From an uncultured Chlorobiaceae bacterium (GTDB lineage: Bacteria > Bacteroidota > Chlorobiia > Chlorobiales > Chlorobiaceae): a DNA stretch of 64,000 bases. Below the pieces are notes generated by a model. That model ran no database searches and was not told the DNA's origin. It saw only the letters and a list, made by a program, of their open reading frames with translations. Below are positions 37,983-45,531 of this stretch, piece after piece. Both the position numbers and the translations under genes were made by a program. Numbering within the stretch: position 1 is the first letter of the stretch; each line of letters starts with the position of its first letter. The stretch lies in contig CAJEXW010000012.1 in assembly GCA_903994525.1 (NCBI GenBank), positions 1-64,000 of the forward strand, in the 5' to 3' direction.

Positions 37983-37986
37983 AACC

Positions 37987-38631
37987 ATGATGTTCCTGCA
38001 CACTCTCCTGATTGCTGTTACGTTTCTGACATCTATGCAGGAGAGACTAGTGGAGTACCGTATGCAACTGAAGGCATACGCACTGTATGAACAACACTCA
38101 TACCGCGAGGCAGAGGTGGCTTTTGAAGAACTTCGCTCACGTGTCAATGGCCAAAAAGAGATCAACAGAGCCTGCTTTAACCTTGCCTGCGCTCTCTATA
38201 TGCAAGGAAAATTTAATGATGCTGCCCCTCTTTTTGCCCAAAGCGCCAAAGCTGGAAGCAAGTATAGTGAACTACGTCAGAGAGCAATTTTCAATGAAGG
38301 CGACGCACTTGCCATGAGAGCGATCGAGAACAAGACAAAGTCACTAAAAACCGGATTATTTCGTCAATCTCTTAATCGATTCAAGACATTATTGTTAACT
38401 GATGCAAATGATGGCAACGCAAAAATTAACTATGAAATTGTACGTCGGTATCTCCATGAACTTGAAACACCCGAAAAAAAATCGCCATCACCACCTTCAT
38501 CCGGCATCAATAACAACGTTGCAAATCGCCTGCTTGATAATGCGCAACAGGACGAATCATCACTCATGCGAAGGCCACCCCGCTCACTGCCACCCGCAGG
38601 GCATAATCATACAAACAGCAAGGACTGGTAA
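37987..38631 (+). CDS. BatC-like tetratricopeptide protein
   Basis: 214 residues from ATG at 37987. A short hydrophobic N-terminus (likely signal or anchor, about 1-16) is followed by two or three TPR-like helical pairs (YEQHSYREAEVAFEELR; FNLACALYMQGKFNDAAPLFAQSA) and a low-complexity Pro/Ser/Asn tail. This matches the BatC component of Bat operons. It starts 4 bp after the aminotransferase stop. The matching MoxR/DUF58 set is 4 kb away on the other strand and a BatD gene is 3.5 kb downstream. Confidence 0.72.
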   Translation: MMFLHTLLIAVTFLTSMQERLVEYRMQLKAYALYEQHSYREAEVAFEELRSRVNGQKEINRACFNLACALYMQGKFNDAAPLFAQSAKAGSKYSELRQRAIFNEGDALAMRAIENKTKSLKTGLFRQSLNRFKTLLLTDANDGNAKINYEIVRRYLHELETPEKKSPSPPSSGINNNVANRLLDNAQQDESSLMRRPPRSLPPAGHNHTNSKDW

Positions 38632-38637
38632 TACGAG

Positions 38638-40065
38638 ATGTCTGACAGACACCTGACAAAAAACGTTCTTCTTGTGTTTCTCCCTTCTGAGAGCGGAGTT
38701 GACGGTGCTCGCTCACTCTATGATGAAAAGAGGGTTAACCCTTTTTTTACATGGACGAACCAATCGCTGAGATCCTTGATAAAACAAAGCCAGTTCGCCA
38801 TTCCACCACTCTCTCTCATGATTCTTAGCTCTGTCGAAGTAGAGGGAATTGAACAATCGATTTGCGACATGCGGTTTGAAGAGTTTCCATGGCAAAAAAA
38901 GTGGGATCTTGTCGGTATCAGCGTACAAACCGGAATGGCAAAAAAAGCTTTTGAACTTGCCGAAAAGCTCCGTGCTGCCGGAATACAGATCGTGCTTGGT
39001 GGTGCCCATGTCACGCTCTTCCCGGAATCCTGTCGTTCCCATGCCGATATTCTTGTAGAAGGAGAAGCTGATGACCTTTGGAAAGAGTTACTCACTGACC
39101 TTACAACAGGCTCTCTCAAGAAACTCTATCGCTCTGATATCTTCCCGGATCTCGGGATACCGAGAGCAGTAAGCAAACAGTCGCTCGTGAAAAGTCGCTA
39201 TTTTACGACGAACCTGATCCAGACTGGAAGAGGCTGCCAATACAGTTGTGACTTCTGCAATGTCCATCTGCTCAATGGCCATGCGTTGCGCAAAAGATCT
39301 GTTCCAGAGGTTGTCAGTGAAGTCGCAAGGTTTCAGGAGCATGACCAAAGAATATTTTTTTTTGTTGATGACTCAATAAATGCCGACCCTTCATACGCGG
39401 CGGAACTTTTTCGCAAACTTATTCCACTGAAGATCCGATGGTTTGGCCAGGCAACCACAACGCTTGGTCAACAGCATGAGCTTTTGAAAACTTTTGCCGA
39501 TTCGGGCTGTCAGGCACTCCTTGTCGGTATTGAAAGCATCGAACCAGCCAGTAGGAGCGCACATAAAAAAAACCAGAATCGTGCTGGCGAACTTGTAAAA
39601 GCCGTCCGCTCAATACGGGAAGCTGGAATAAGTCTCTATGGCAGTTTTATCTACGGCCTGGATGGGGATACGCTTGATACTCCTGCAGCAATTCTTGATT
39701 TTGTCAACGAGACAAAACTTGATGTCCCTGGCATCAATATTCTGAGACCAACGCCAGGAACTCAGGTTTTTGAACGCCTCAAGGAGGAGGGAAGACTTCT
39801 TTTTGACCCCCACGACATCACAGCATACCGATACTCGTTCGGTCAGGAGATGCTTTACAAGCCTAAACAGATTTCAATCGGAGCCTTTATTGAGAGCTAT
39901 TCAGAGCTGACCAGCCAGCTTTTCAATATCAAAAGTGCCATTATCAGAGGCTTATGCGCTCCAAGATCGAAAAGTGCCGTAATGCTTTTCAATCTCTTTT
40001 ATACCCATCTCTATTCCCTTTCACGTCATGACCTGAAGCATCAACATGAAAAAACCATAACGTAA
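38638..40065 (+). CDS. B12-binding-domain radical SAM protein
   Basis: 475 residues. The N-terminal cobalamin-binding-like Rossmann domain (about 10-165) has VGISVQTGMAKKAFELAEKL and QIVLGGAHVTLFPE. The radical SAM core has RGCQYSCDFCNV, whose CxxxCxxC ligates the 4Fe-4S cluster, and a GIES motif near 300. In green sulfur bacteria this architecture includes BchE and the BchQ and BchR methylases of bacteriochlorophyll c/d/e side chains, and also hopanoid and lipid methylases. I cannot tell which member this is. It starts 6 bp after the BatC-like gene. Confidence 0.85.
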   Translation: MSDRHLTKNVLLVFLPSESGVDGARSLYDEKRVNPFFTWTNQSLRSLIKQSQFAIPPLSLMILSSVEVEGIEQSICDMRFEEFPWQKKWDLVGISVQTGMAKKAFELAEKLRAAGIQIVLGGAHVTLFPESCRSHADILVEGEADDLWKELLTDLTTGSLKKLYRSDIFPDLGIPRAVSKQSLVKSRYFTTNLIQTGRGCQYSCDFCNVHLLNGHALRKRSVPEVVSEVARFQEHDQRIFFFVDDSINADPSYAAELFRKLIPLKIRWFGQATTTLGQQHELLKTFADSGCQALLVGIESIEPASRSAHKKNQNRAGELVKAVRSIREAGISLYGSFIYGLDGDTLDTPAAILDFVNETKLDVPGINILRPTPGTQVFERLKEEGRLLFDPHDITAYRYSFGQEMLYKPKQISIGAFIESYSELTSQLFNIKSAIIRGLCAPRSKSAVMLFNLFYTHLYSLSRHDLKHQHEKTIT

Positions 40066-40073
40066 AAATCATT

Positions 40074-40101
40074 TTGCCATACGCTGATTAATTTTTAAAC
40101 T
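40074..40101 (+). promoter_or_regulatory. Putative sigma-70-type promoter before cytochrome c lipoprotein gene
   Basis: TTGCCA (40074-40079), a 16-bp spacer, and TAAACT (40096-40101) precede the lipoprotein cytochrome gene by about 56 bp. This is 5/6 and 4/6 to consensus, judged by eye. Confidence 0.3.
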
Positions 40102-40157
40102 GTCCTTACTGATAGTAAACCATCTCCCCGGCACCACCAACTAAACCAGTATCAAGA

Positions 40158-40586
40158 ATGACCATGAAGCCTTTTATCCCTGTTCTGGCAGTAGCTCTTT
40201 CATTGCTGAGTGCTTGCGGCCTTGAGAAACCCCCAGCCTCACTGAAATTTCCCGAAGAGAAAAAAGAGGCTGCTCCAGCCCCTGTAACTGCTTCAGTAAC
40301 AGCAAAAAGCGAGGCACCTGCTGATCCAAAACTGGCTGCTGGTAAATCTGTGTATGAGGCAAACTGTGCGGCCTGTCATGATGCCGGAATGATGGGTGCT
40401 CCGAAGCCCGGAGACAAAGCGGCATGGAGCCCCCGTATCGCTCAGGGAATTGAAGTCATGACAAAAAAATCAATTGACGGATTTCAGGGAACAGCCGGAG
40501 CCATGCCGGCAAAAGGTGGAAATGCGAGCCTGACCGATGAAGAGATTGCAAATGCTGTCGCGTTCATGGTAGACAAATCCAAATAA
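40158..40586 (+). CDS. Lipoprotein class I cytochrome c
   Basis: 142 residues. A lipoprotein signal ends LSLLSACG (lipobox Cys near 20). A Pro/Ala/Lys-rich linker (about 22-55) leads to a single haem domain with CAACH and a distal Met in GAMPAKGG. The mature domain resembles cytochrome c-555 and c5 (GAPKPGDKAAW, NAVAFMV). It is probably tethered in the periplasm and may pass electrons between the bc complex, donors and the reaction centre. Its paralogue follows 200 bp downstream. ATG at 40164 is an alternative start. Confidence 0.92.
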   Translation: MTMKPFIPVLAVALSLLSACGLEKPPASLKFPEEKKEAAPAPVTASVTAKSEAPADPKLAAGKSVYEANCAACHDAGMMGAPKPGDKAAWSPRIAQGIEVMTKKSIDGFQGTAGAMPAKGGNASLTDEEIANAVAFMVDKSK

Positions 40587-40646
40587 AAAGAGAAGAGTTT
40601 TTGCTTTTAGCAGGATCCGATACCGCAAATTCCTGATTTTTTTCGT

Positions 40647-40686
40647 CAAATATCTGCATTCATCGAAATAATGATGCAGATATTTG
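40647..40686. repeat. 13-bp perfect inverted repeat between the two cytochrome genes
   Basis: CAAATATCTGCAT at 40647-40659 is repeated as its exact complement at 40674-40686, with a further three pairs possible inside and a loop around CGAAATA. No T-run follows on either strand, so it is not a standard terminator. It lies about 100 bp before the cytochrome c-555 start. An operator or an mRNA-stabilising or processing hairpin is possible. Confidence 0.6.
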
Positions 40687-40788
40687 GATTGCTTAGATTA
40701 AAATTGTATTAATATGGCTGTATTGTGCGGCGTAGAGCACAATATCATCAACCCCATCATACAAAAAATTAAAAGAGGAGAACCCCCT

Positions 40789-41124
40789 ATGTCACGTTTT
40801 CTTTCAGCCGCACTATGCGCGCTTTTTGTCTGTTCAGTTTCATCAACTGCATTTGCTGCTGGCGATGCGGCTAAAGGCCAGGCTATTTACGATGGTACCT
40901 GCACTACTTGCCACAAAGCAGGAGTGGGTGGAGCCCCGAAATTAGGTGACAAGGCTGCATGGAAAGACCGTATTGCACAGGGTGAAGCTTTGCTTGTCAG
41001 CCACGCCCTCAAGGGATTCAAGGGAAAAGCTGCAATGCCAATGCCTCCAAAGGGCGGCAAAGCAACTCTGAGCGATGCAGAGGTCACCAATGCTGTAGCC
41101 TACATGGTTAAGCAGAGCAAATAA
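40789..41124 (+). CDS. Cytochrome c-555-type soluble cytochrome c
   Basis: 111 residues from ATG at 40789, preceded by AGAGGAG. A Sec signal peptide ends STAFA-A near residue 23. The mature protein has haem motif CTTCH, GAPKLGDKAAWKDRIAQG, the distal Met in KAAMPMPPKGG, and NAVAYMVKQSK. This closely follows Chlorobium cytochrome c-555, a soluble periplasmic carrier in sulfide/thiosulfate oxidation and electron donation towards the reaction centre. A strong terminator follows. Confidence 0.95.
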   Translation: MSRFLSAALCALFVCSVSSTAFAAGDAAKGQAIYDGTCTTCHKAGVGGAPKLGDKAAWKDRIAQGEALLVSHALKGFKGKAAMPMPPKGGKATLSDAEVTNAVAYMVKQSK

Positions 41125-41145
41125 GCTTGCTTGATTGCTCTTTTG

Positions 41146-41172
41146 AAGGCGGGGGTTTTCCCCGCCTTTTTT
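41146..41172 (+). terminator. Rho-independent terminator after cytochrome c-555
   Basis: AAGGCGGGG pairs with CCCCGCCTT around a 5-base loop, followed by a T-run. It starts 22 bp after the stop codon and ends the cytochrome transcript before proC. Confidence 0.95.
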
Positions 41173-41298
41173 ATTTCCTGTCTGCTCTCCTGTCAAGAGT
41201 ATAAATCTCCCTGTAATCGGAAATTTCCTCTCTCTTGACTACCTTGCTTTATCAAGAGAACGTTTCCAGCAGACCCAGACTCAAAATTTGTTACAACC

Positions 41299-42099
41299 AT
41301 GACCCATCTTCACCTCGGATTTATTGGAACAGGGAAAATAGCACGCGCCCTTATCGCTGGCCTCAGCGGCAAAAAAAATACAGTGATGGCCGGTTTTGAC
41401 ACAGACGCGGCAACGCTCACCTCTCTTGCAACTGACTACCCTGTTCAACCGATGCTCTCAATTGCTGAAATTGCACAAAACGCAGAGGTAATCATCCTTG
41501 CCGTCAAGCCATGGCAAATTGCGGAGGTACTTGAAGAGCTGAAGCCTTTACTCACCAAAAACCACCTGTTGATCAGCGTAGCGGCAGGCATATCATCGGA
41601 ATTTATCAGGAGCAATGCTGTTGAATCGTTGAAGGTCATCCGGGTCATGCCCAATACACCAGCCTTTGTCGGGGAAGGAATGACGGCACTCTGCAAAGGT
41701 ACAATGGCCTCTGATCAAGATCTCTCTCTGGCCTCTGAACTTTTTAGCGCAATTGGTCAGGTGACAATTCTTGATGAATCACAAATGGATGCCGCCACGG
41801 CTGTTTCAGGGAGCGGACCGGCATATATGTTCTACATTCTTGACTCTCTCGCCAATGGCGGTGTACAGTGTGGACTCTCTTATGATCAAGCGTTGCTGCT
41901 CGCGGCTCAAACAATGAGTGGCGCGGCAAAAATGGTACTCTCGGGCAAAAAACATCCTGATGAACTGAAACGGGATGTCACAACACCGGGGGGAACCACT
42001 GAGGCTGGGCTGAAAATAATGGAAGAACAAAACATCCGGCAGATTTTGTCAGACACCGTTGTGGCTGCTGCAGCCCGATCCCGGCAACTTATGAAATAA
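41299..42099 (+). CDS. proC: Pyrroline-5-carboxylate reductase
   Basis: 266 residues. N-terminal LGFIGTGKIARALIAGL binds NAD(P); VIRVMPNTPAFVGEGMTAL and the C-terminal DVTTPGGTTEAGLKIME with SGSGPAYMF are ProC signatures. It catalyses the last step of proline synthesis in the cytoplasm. It stands alone upstream and is followed 6 bp later by the batD gene, probably in one transcript. Confidence 0.96.
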   Translation: MTHLHLGFIGTGKIARALIAGLSGKKNTVMAGFDTDAATLTSLATDYPVQPMLSIAEIAQNAEVIILAVKPWQIAEVLEELKPLLTKNHLLISVAAGISSEFIRSNAVESLKVIRVMPNTPAFVGEGMTALCKGTMASDQDLSLASELFSAIGQVTILDESQMDAATAVSGSGPAYMFYILDSLANGGVQCGLSYDQALLLAAQTMSGAAKMVLSGKKHPDELKRDVTTPGGTTEAGLKIMEEQNIRQILSDTVVAAAARSRQLMK

Positions 42100-42105
42100 A
42101 AGTCT

Positions 42106-43425
42106 ATGAAGAGAATACTGGCTTCCTGGCGATTCTGTGCTCTGCTTCTGCTTGTAGCGCTGTATACTTCGGTTCAAACAGCAAGAGCGGAAAACCCGAA
42201 CAGTACCCCATTCCTCACCTCTTCAATAAACAAGAGAGACTCTTTTGTGGGGGAGGAGATACTTCTGACCTACACCCTCAATTTCAAAGATGTTGCACCT
42301 AAAATCTCCAGCGAAGTATTACCCTTTTTTCAGGGCGTATGGGCGAAAGAGAGCCCACCGGAACGTTTTATCAAAAGTACCCCAACCAAAGTGCAGGGAA
42401 AAAACTTCAGGAGTGCTGTCGTTAAACAGTTCCGACTTGTACCACTTCAGAGCGGAAATATCCCCATTTCAGGATACAGGATGCAGTGTCTTGTGCAAAA
42501 GCTCGAAACGTCCGCAAACCCAAAAAGGGTAAAAGAGAGAGTAATCAGCATCGCTGCTCCGCCACTTGCCCTCTCAGCTCGTCCTCTCCCGGAACCAATA
42601 CCTGAAAATTTCTCCTGGGCTGTCGGCTCTTTTTCCTTCGACCTTCTTGCAGACAAACAAAAAGTAAGGGCTGGAGAGCCTTTATCCCTGAAAATGATCA
42701 TAACAGGAACAGGCAGCCTGCACACCCTTCAGCTTCCGACTCTCAATCTACCCGAAAGCTTTCGCCATAACCCGCCAGAAAGAAGCAGCCACTACAACAA
42801 AGGATCTCGCATAACCTCTGGGACTATAACTTCAACCACAATCACCTGGCCTCAATCAACCGGTGATTTCAGGATACCTGCAATTCGCCTTGCTGTCTTT
42901 AATCCTGAAACTGAACACTATCAGACATTACTCTCAAAACCACTCAACATCACAATCGCAAGAGGAGTCGTGAAAAACATCGCTGATCAGCGGACACGTC
43001 ACTTTCCCGGAGAATCAGAGAGCAATCTTTATCCACCAATAATGATAACCGCTATCTTTATTGGACTGCTCCTGCTGACCATGACTGCCACTCTCCTGAG
43101 TCAATCAAAGAAACGCAAAAAAGCTGGACAGAGACATCACAATTCTGAACCGCAACATTCGCAGAATACGGCGAAAACAGCCGGTGAAATGAAACAAAAA
43201 CTGTTTACAACGCTTGATAAAACAGGAATAAAGCAACCCGGAGCATTAACACGACGAGAGCTCGAAAATGCATTACAGCGAATCAATATCAACTGCGAAA
43301 TTCGCGCTGAAATACCTGCCGTACTGGACTCGCTCGACAAAATTTTGTACACCCCCTCAGCAAAACTCCCTGAGTCAATGATCAAAAAAGTCAATACCCT
43401 GATTGAGGCATTGATGAAGAGCTGA
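42106..43425 (+). CDS. BatD-like oxygen-tolerance-type protein
   Basis: 439 residues. A signal peptide (about 1-28) is followed by Ig-like domains with SSINKRDSFVGEEILLTYTLNF and YRMQCLVQ, which match the BatD family. One membrane helix (about 306-328) and a basic cytoplasmic tail follow. It is separated from moxR/DUF58 and from the BatC-like gene. Its 3' end overlaps the convergent glycerophosphodiesterase gene by 35 bp. Confidence 0.82.
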   Translation: MKRILASWRFCALLLLVALYTSVQTARAENPNSTPFLTSSINKRDSFVGEEILLTYTLNFKDVAPKISSEVLPFFQGVWAKESPPERFIKSTPTKVQGKNFRSAVVKQFRLVPLQSGNIPISGYRMQCLVQKLETSANPKRVKERVISIAAPPLALSARPLPEPIPENFSWAVGSFSFDLLADKQKVRAGEPLSLKMIITGTGSLHTLQLPTLNLPESFRHNPPERSSHYNKGSRITSGTITSTTITWPQSTGDFRIPAIRLAVFNPETEHYQTLLSKPLNITIARGVVKNIADQRTRHFPGESESNLYPPIMITAIFIGLLLLTMTATLLSQSKKRKKAGQRHHNSEPQHSQNTAKTAGEMKQKLFTTLDKTGIKQPGALTRRELENALQRININCEIRAEIPAVLDSLDKILYTPSAKLPESMIKKVNTLIEALMKS

Positions 43426-44236
43426 AAAGTGACAACGCCAATTCCGGATAATCCGTAATAATACCATCAGCGCCAACCTGTTGCATGGAAAGCATCTCTT
43501 TGGGAAGATTGACTGTCCAGGGAATCGTTTTGATACCCTGGAGATGAAGAAAATCGAACATATCACAGTCAACAAGAGAAAAATGAGGATTCAGATACTG
43601 TGGTACAAACCCGAGATCTGAGAGAAATGGCACCATATTGGCCCGATCATCAAGTAAAAGTCCATAACAGAGATGCGGGCAGATCTTCCATGCCTCTCGA
43701 ATGACCCGCCAGTCAAAAGATTGTAGCCTGACACGAGAGGTGAACCCTGCTGCCACAACAAGCTGAACAACAAGCGCAGCATACTGCTCAGGCGGAGGAT
43801 GCAAGAGGCTATCTTCGGCTGGCCATGACTTTATTTCAAGATTATAGACCATGGAACCACTTAAGCCAGCATGAAGCATAAAGGTATCAACCTCGCTAAA
43901 AACAGTAGAAAGAAGCGGTTTGGCGGCTATAATCCTGGACTGTTGCGGAAAGGAGGGGTGAGGGCGACCACAATCAAAACGCAGAATATCGGCATAGGGC
44001 ATATCATAAAGAGTAAAGCCCTTCGCATCGACACCGAGCGGCACTCCTTCGGGATCCGAGCAGAGCGGACCCGAAAGCCATGGGTCGTGTGAAACAATAA
44101 CTTCATGATCTTTTGTAACAAAAAGATCAAGCTCAATAACCCTCACTCCACATGTCGCAGCATGGCAGAATGCGTGCAAAGTATTTTCAGGGAAAAAGGC
44201 CCTGCCTCCTCGATGTGCCTGTATTTCAAAAGCCAT
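43391..44236 (-). CDS. Glycerophosphodiester phosphodiesterase
   Basis: 281 residues from ATG at 44236; an upstream start at 44263 would add nine atypical residues. The family opening is IQAHRGGRAFFPENTLHAF (catalytic His-Arg, Glu-Asn), then ELDLFVTKDHEVIVSHDPWL, where Glu and Asp bind the metal and His is catalytic. There is no signal peptide, so it is probably cytoplasmic like UgpQ. It hydrolyses glycerophosphodiesters to glycerol-3-phosphate and an alcohol. Confidence 0.93.
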   Translation of the reverse strand: MAFEIQAHRGGRAFFPENTLHAFCHAATCGVRVIELDLFVTKDHEVIVSHDPWLSGPLCSDPEGVPLGVDAKGFTLYDMPYADILRFDCGRPHPSFPQQSRIIAAKPLLSTVFSEVDTFMLHAGLSGSMVYNLEIKSWPAEDSLLHPPPEQYAALVVQLVVAAGFTSRVRLQSFDWRVIREAWKICPHLCYGLLLDDRANMVPFLSDLGFVPQYLNPHFSLVDCDMFDFLHLQGIKTIPWTVNLPKEMLSMQQVGADGIITDYPELALSLFSSSSMPQSGY

Positions 44237-44328
44237 TGTTTGCTCTGACCAGCTTACTCGCACTATCGAAAGTCTCCGAACGGTGATCTTCCGTTCACAC
44301 CCTTAAGACGCATTAGTGCCAAAAGAAT

Positions 44329-44664
44329 TCACTTTTTAGCGGAATCGTCCTGGGGATTTTGATTGCGTTTACCGTTCGATGGCCTGGGTGCCTTGGAAAA
44401 CGGCCTCTTTTTCGGTTTCCTCTTCTGTGGCTTGTTTCCATCTGCACTTTTTGAAACAGAATTGTTCACTCCACCACTAACGCTGAAATAGTCAGAGGGA
44501 CTTTTGGATCTGCTTTTGTTAAATCGGTTTTTGCGATACTTCTTTTCAAGGTCAGCATAAGGACTGGGCGGGTCTGGAGAGGTATTGTAATTATTAAAAT
44601 TCGGCTCGTCAATCACCTCATCAACATCATCCAAAACCACGTCGGGATGGACTTTCTTAAGCAA
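44329..44664 (-). CDS. Low-complexity basic protein of unknown function
   Basis: Up to 111 residues. A short acidic N-terminus (VVLDDVDEVIDEP) is followed by a long Ser/Asn/Pro/Lys/Arg-rich region (KPQKRKPKKRPFSKAPRPS), probably disordered and nucleic-acid binding. The only in-frame starts are TTG (44664) and GTG codons slightly downstream; no Shine-Dalgarno is obvious. I do not recognise a family. Confidence 0.5.
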   Translation of the reverse strand: MLKKVHPDVVLDDVDEVIDEPNFNNYNTSPDPPSPYADLEKKYRKNRFNKSRSKSPSDYFSVSGGVNNSVSKSADGNKPQKRKPKKRPFSKAPRPSNGKRNQNPQDDSAKK

Positions 44665-44872
44665 GTTATTTCAATTTATGTTCAACAAATCAAGAGTACT
44701 TTTACTCAGGATTATTTCTGAAGGGAAGATAATTTACAATATTAGAATTAAAATCCAAGCGACAGCTTACCCATAACGCATTTTTTATACTTCAGCAATC
44801 AGTTTTTCCATTGTTTATTGGCGGTTTAATACTAAATTCTGAATTGTTTCAACCAAAAAATCGGAGTTCGAA

Positions 44873-45043
44873 ATGGATATTCGCAGATGGATGCTTGTAT
44901 TTATTCTTCCACCAGCAGCAGTGACAAACAAGGAGGCTGGAACAATCATGTTAACCGGCATTCTTACCCTCTTTGGATGGATTCCGGGCGTAGCGTTTGC
45001 TCTGTTTTTGATGCTTCAGGAAAAACGCACTATAGCCGCCTGA
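44873..45043 (+). CDS. YqaE/Pmp3-family small membrane protein
   Basis: 56 residues. Two hydrophobic segments contain the family marks LPPAAV and LTLFGWIPGVAFALFLM (compare LLTLLGWIPGxIHAL in YqaE/Pmp3). GGAG lies 6 bp before the ATG. The family is linked to membrane potential and ion or cold stress. It is followed 9 bp later by a UspA gene, giving a small stress pair. Confidence 0.85.
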   Translation: MDIRRWMLVFILPPAAVTNKEAGTIMLTGILTLFGWIPGVAFALFLMLQEKRTIAA

Positions 45044-45052
45044 CACAACATC

Positions 45053-45514
45053 ATGAAGCTTCTGGTTGCTACTGATTTTTCGGAACTCGCCGAAAAAATC
45101 TTTACTGAAGCAGAAAAACTTGCTACAGCTCTTTCGGCAAAAGTCTTTCTGCTTCACGTCGTTCCACCTGCATCTCCAATTATTGATTTACGGCTGGATG
45201 CTGAGACCATAATCCCGCAAGACGAAGTACTCTGTGATGCGGGGTATCATCACCGGGATACCCCTGAATCGTTAAAGATGAGAGCTATAGCCGCAAGGTT
45301 TCGGGAAAAAAGGATTGATACAACTATTCTTATTGCACAAAACAACGAGGTCGAGGCTATTGTGAATGAAAGCGAAAAACATGGAGCCGACATGATCATG
45401 CTCGGATCGCATGGACACGGTGCGCTTTTTCACCTGCTCATCGGCAGCGTCTCAGAAGGGGTTATTCGGCAGGCAACCTGTCCTGTTATTATTGTCCCTT
45501 CAAGAAATCGCTGA
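45053..45514 (+). CDS. Universal stress protein UspA family
   Basis: 153 residues. It opens MKLLVATDFSELAEKIFTEAEKLA; the ATP-binding pattern G-x2-G-x9-G-S/T is seen in MLGSHGHGALFHLLIGSVSEGVIRQATCPVIIV. It is cytoplasmic and nucleotide binding. It sits 9 bp after the YqaE-like gene, likely one transcript. Confidence 0.92.
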   Translation: MKLLVATDFSELAEKIFTEAEKLATALSAKVFLLHVVPPASPIIDLRLDAETIIPQDEVLCDAGYHHRDTPESLKMRAIAARFREKRIDTTILIAQNNEVEAIVNESEKHGADMIMLGSHGHGALFHLLIGSVSEGVIRQATCPVIIVPSRNR

Positions 45515-45531
45515 CCTGGAGTGAGAGTCAT

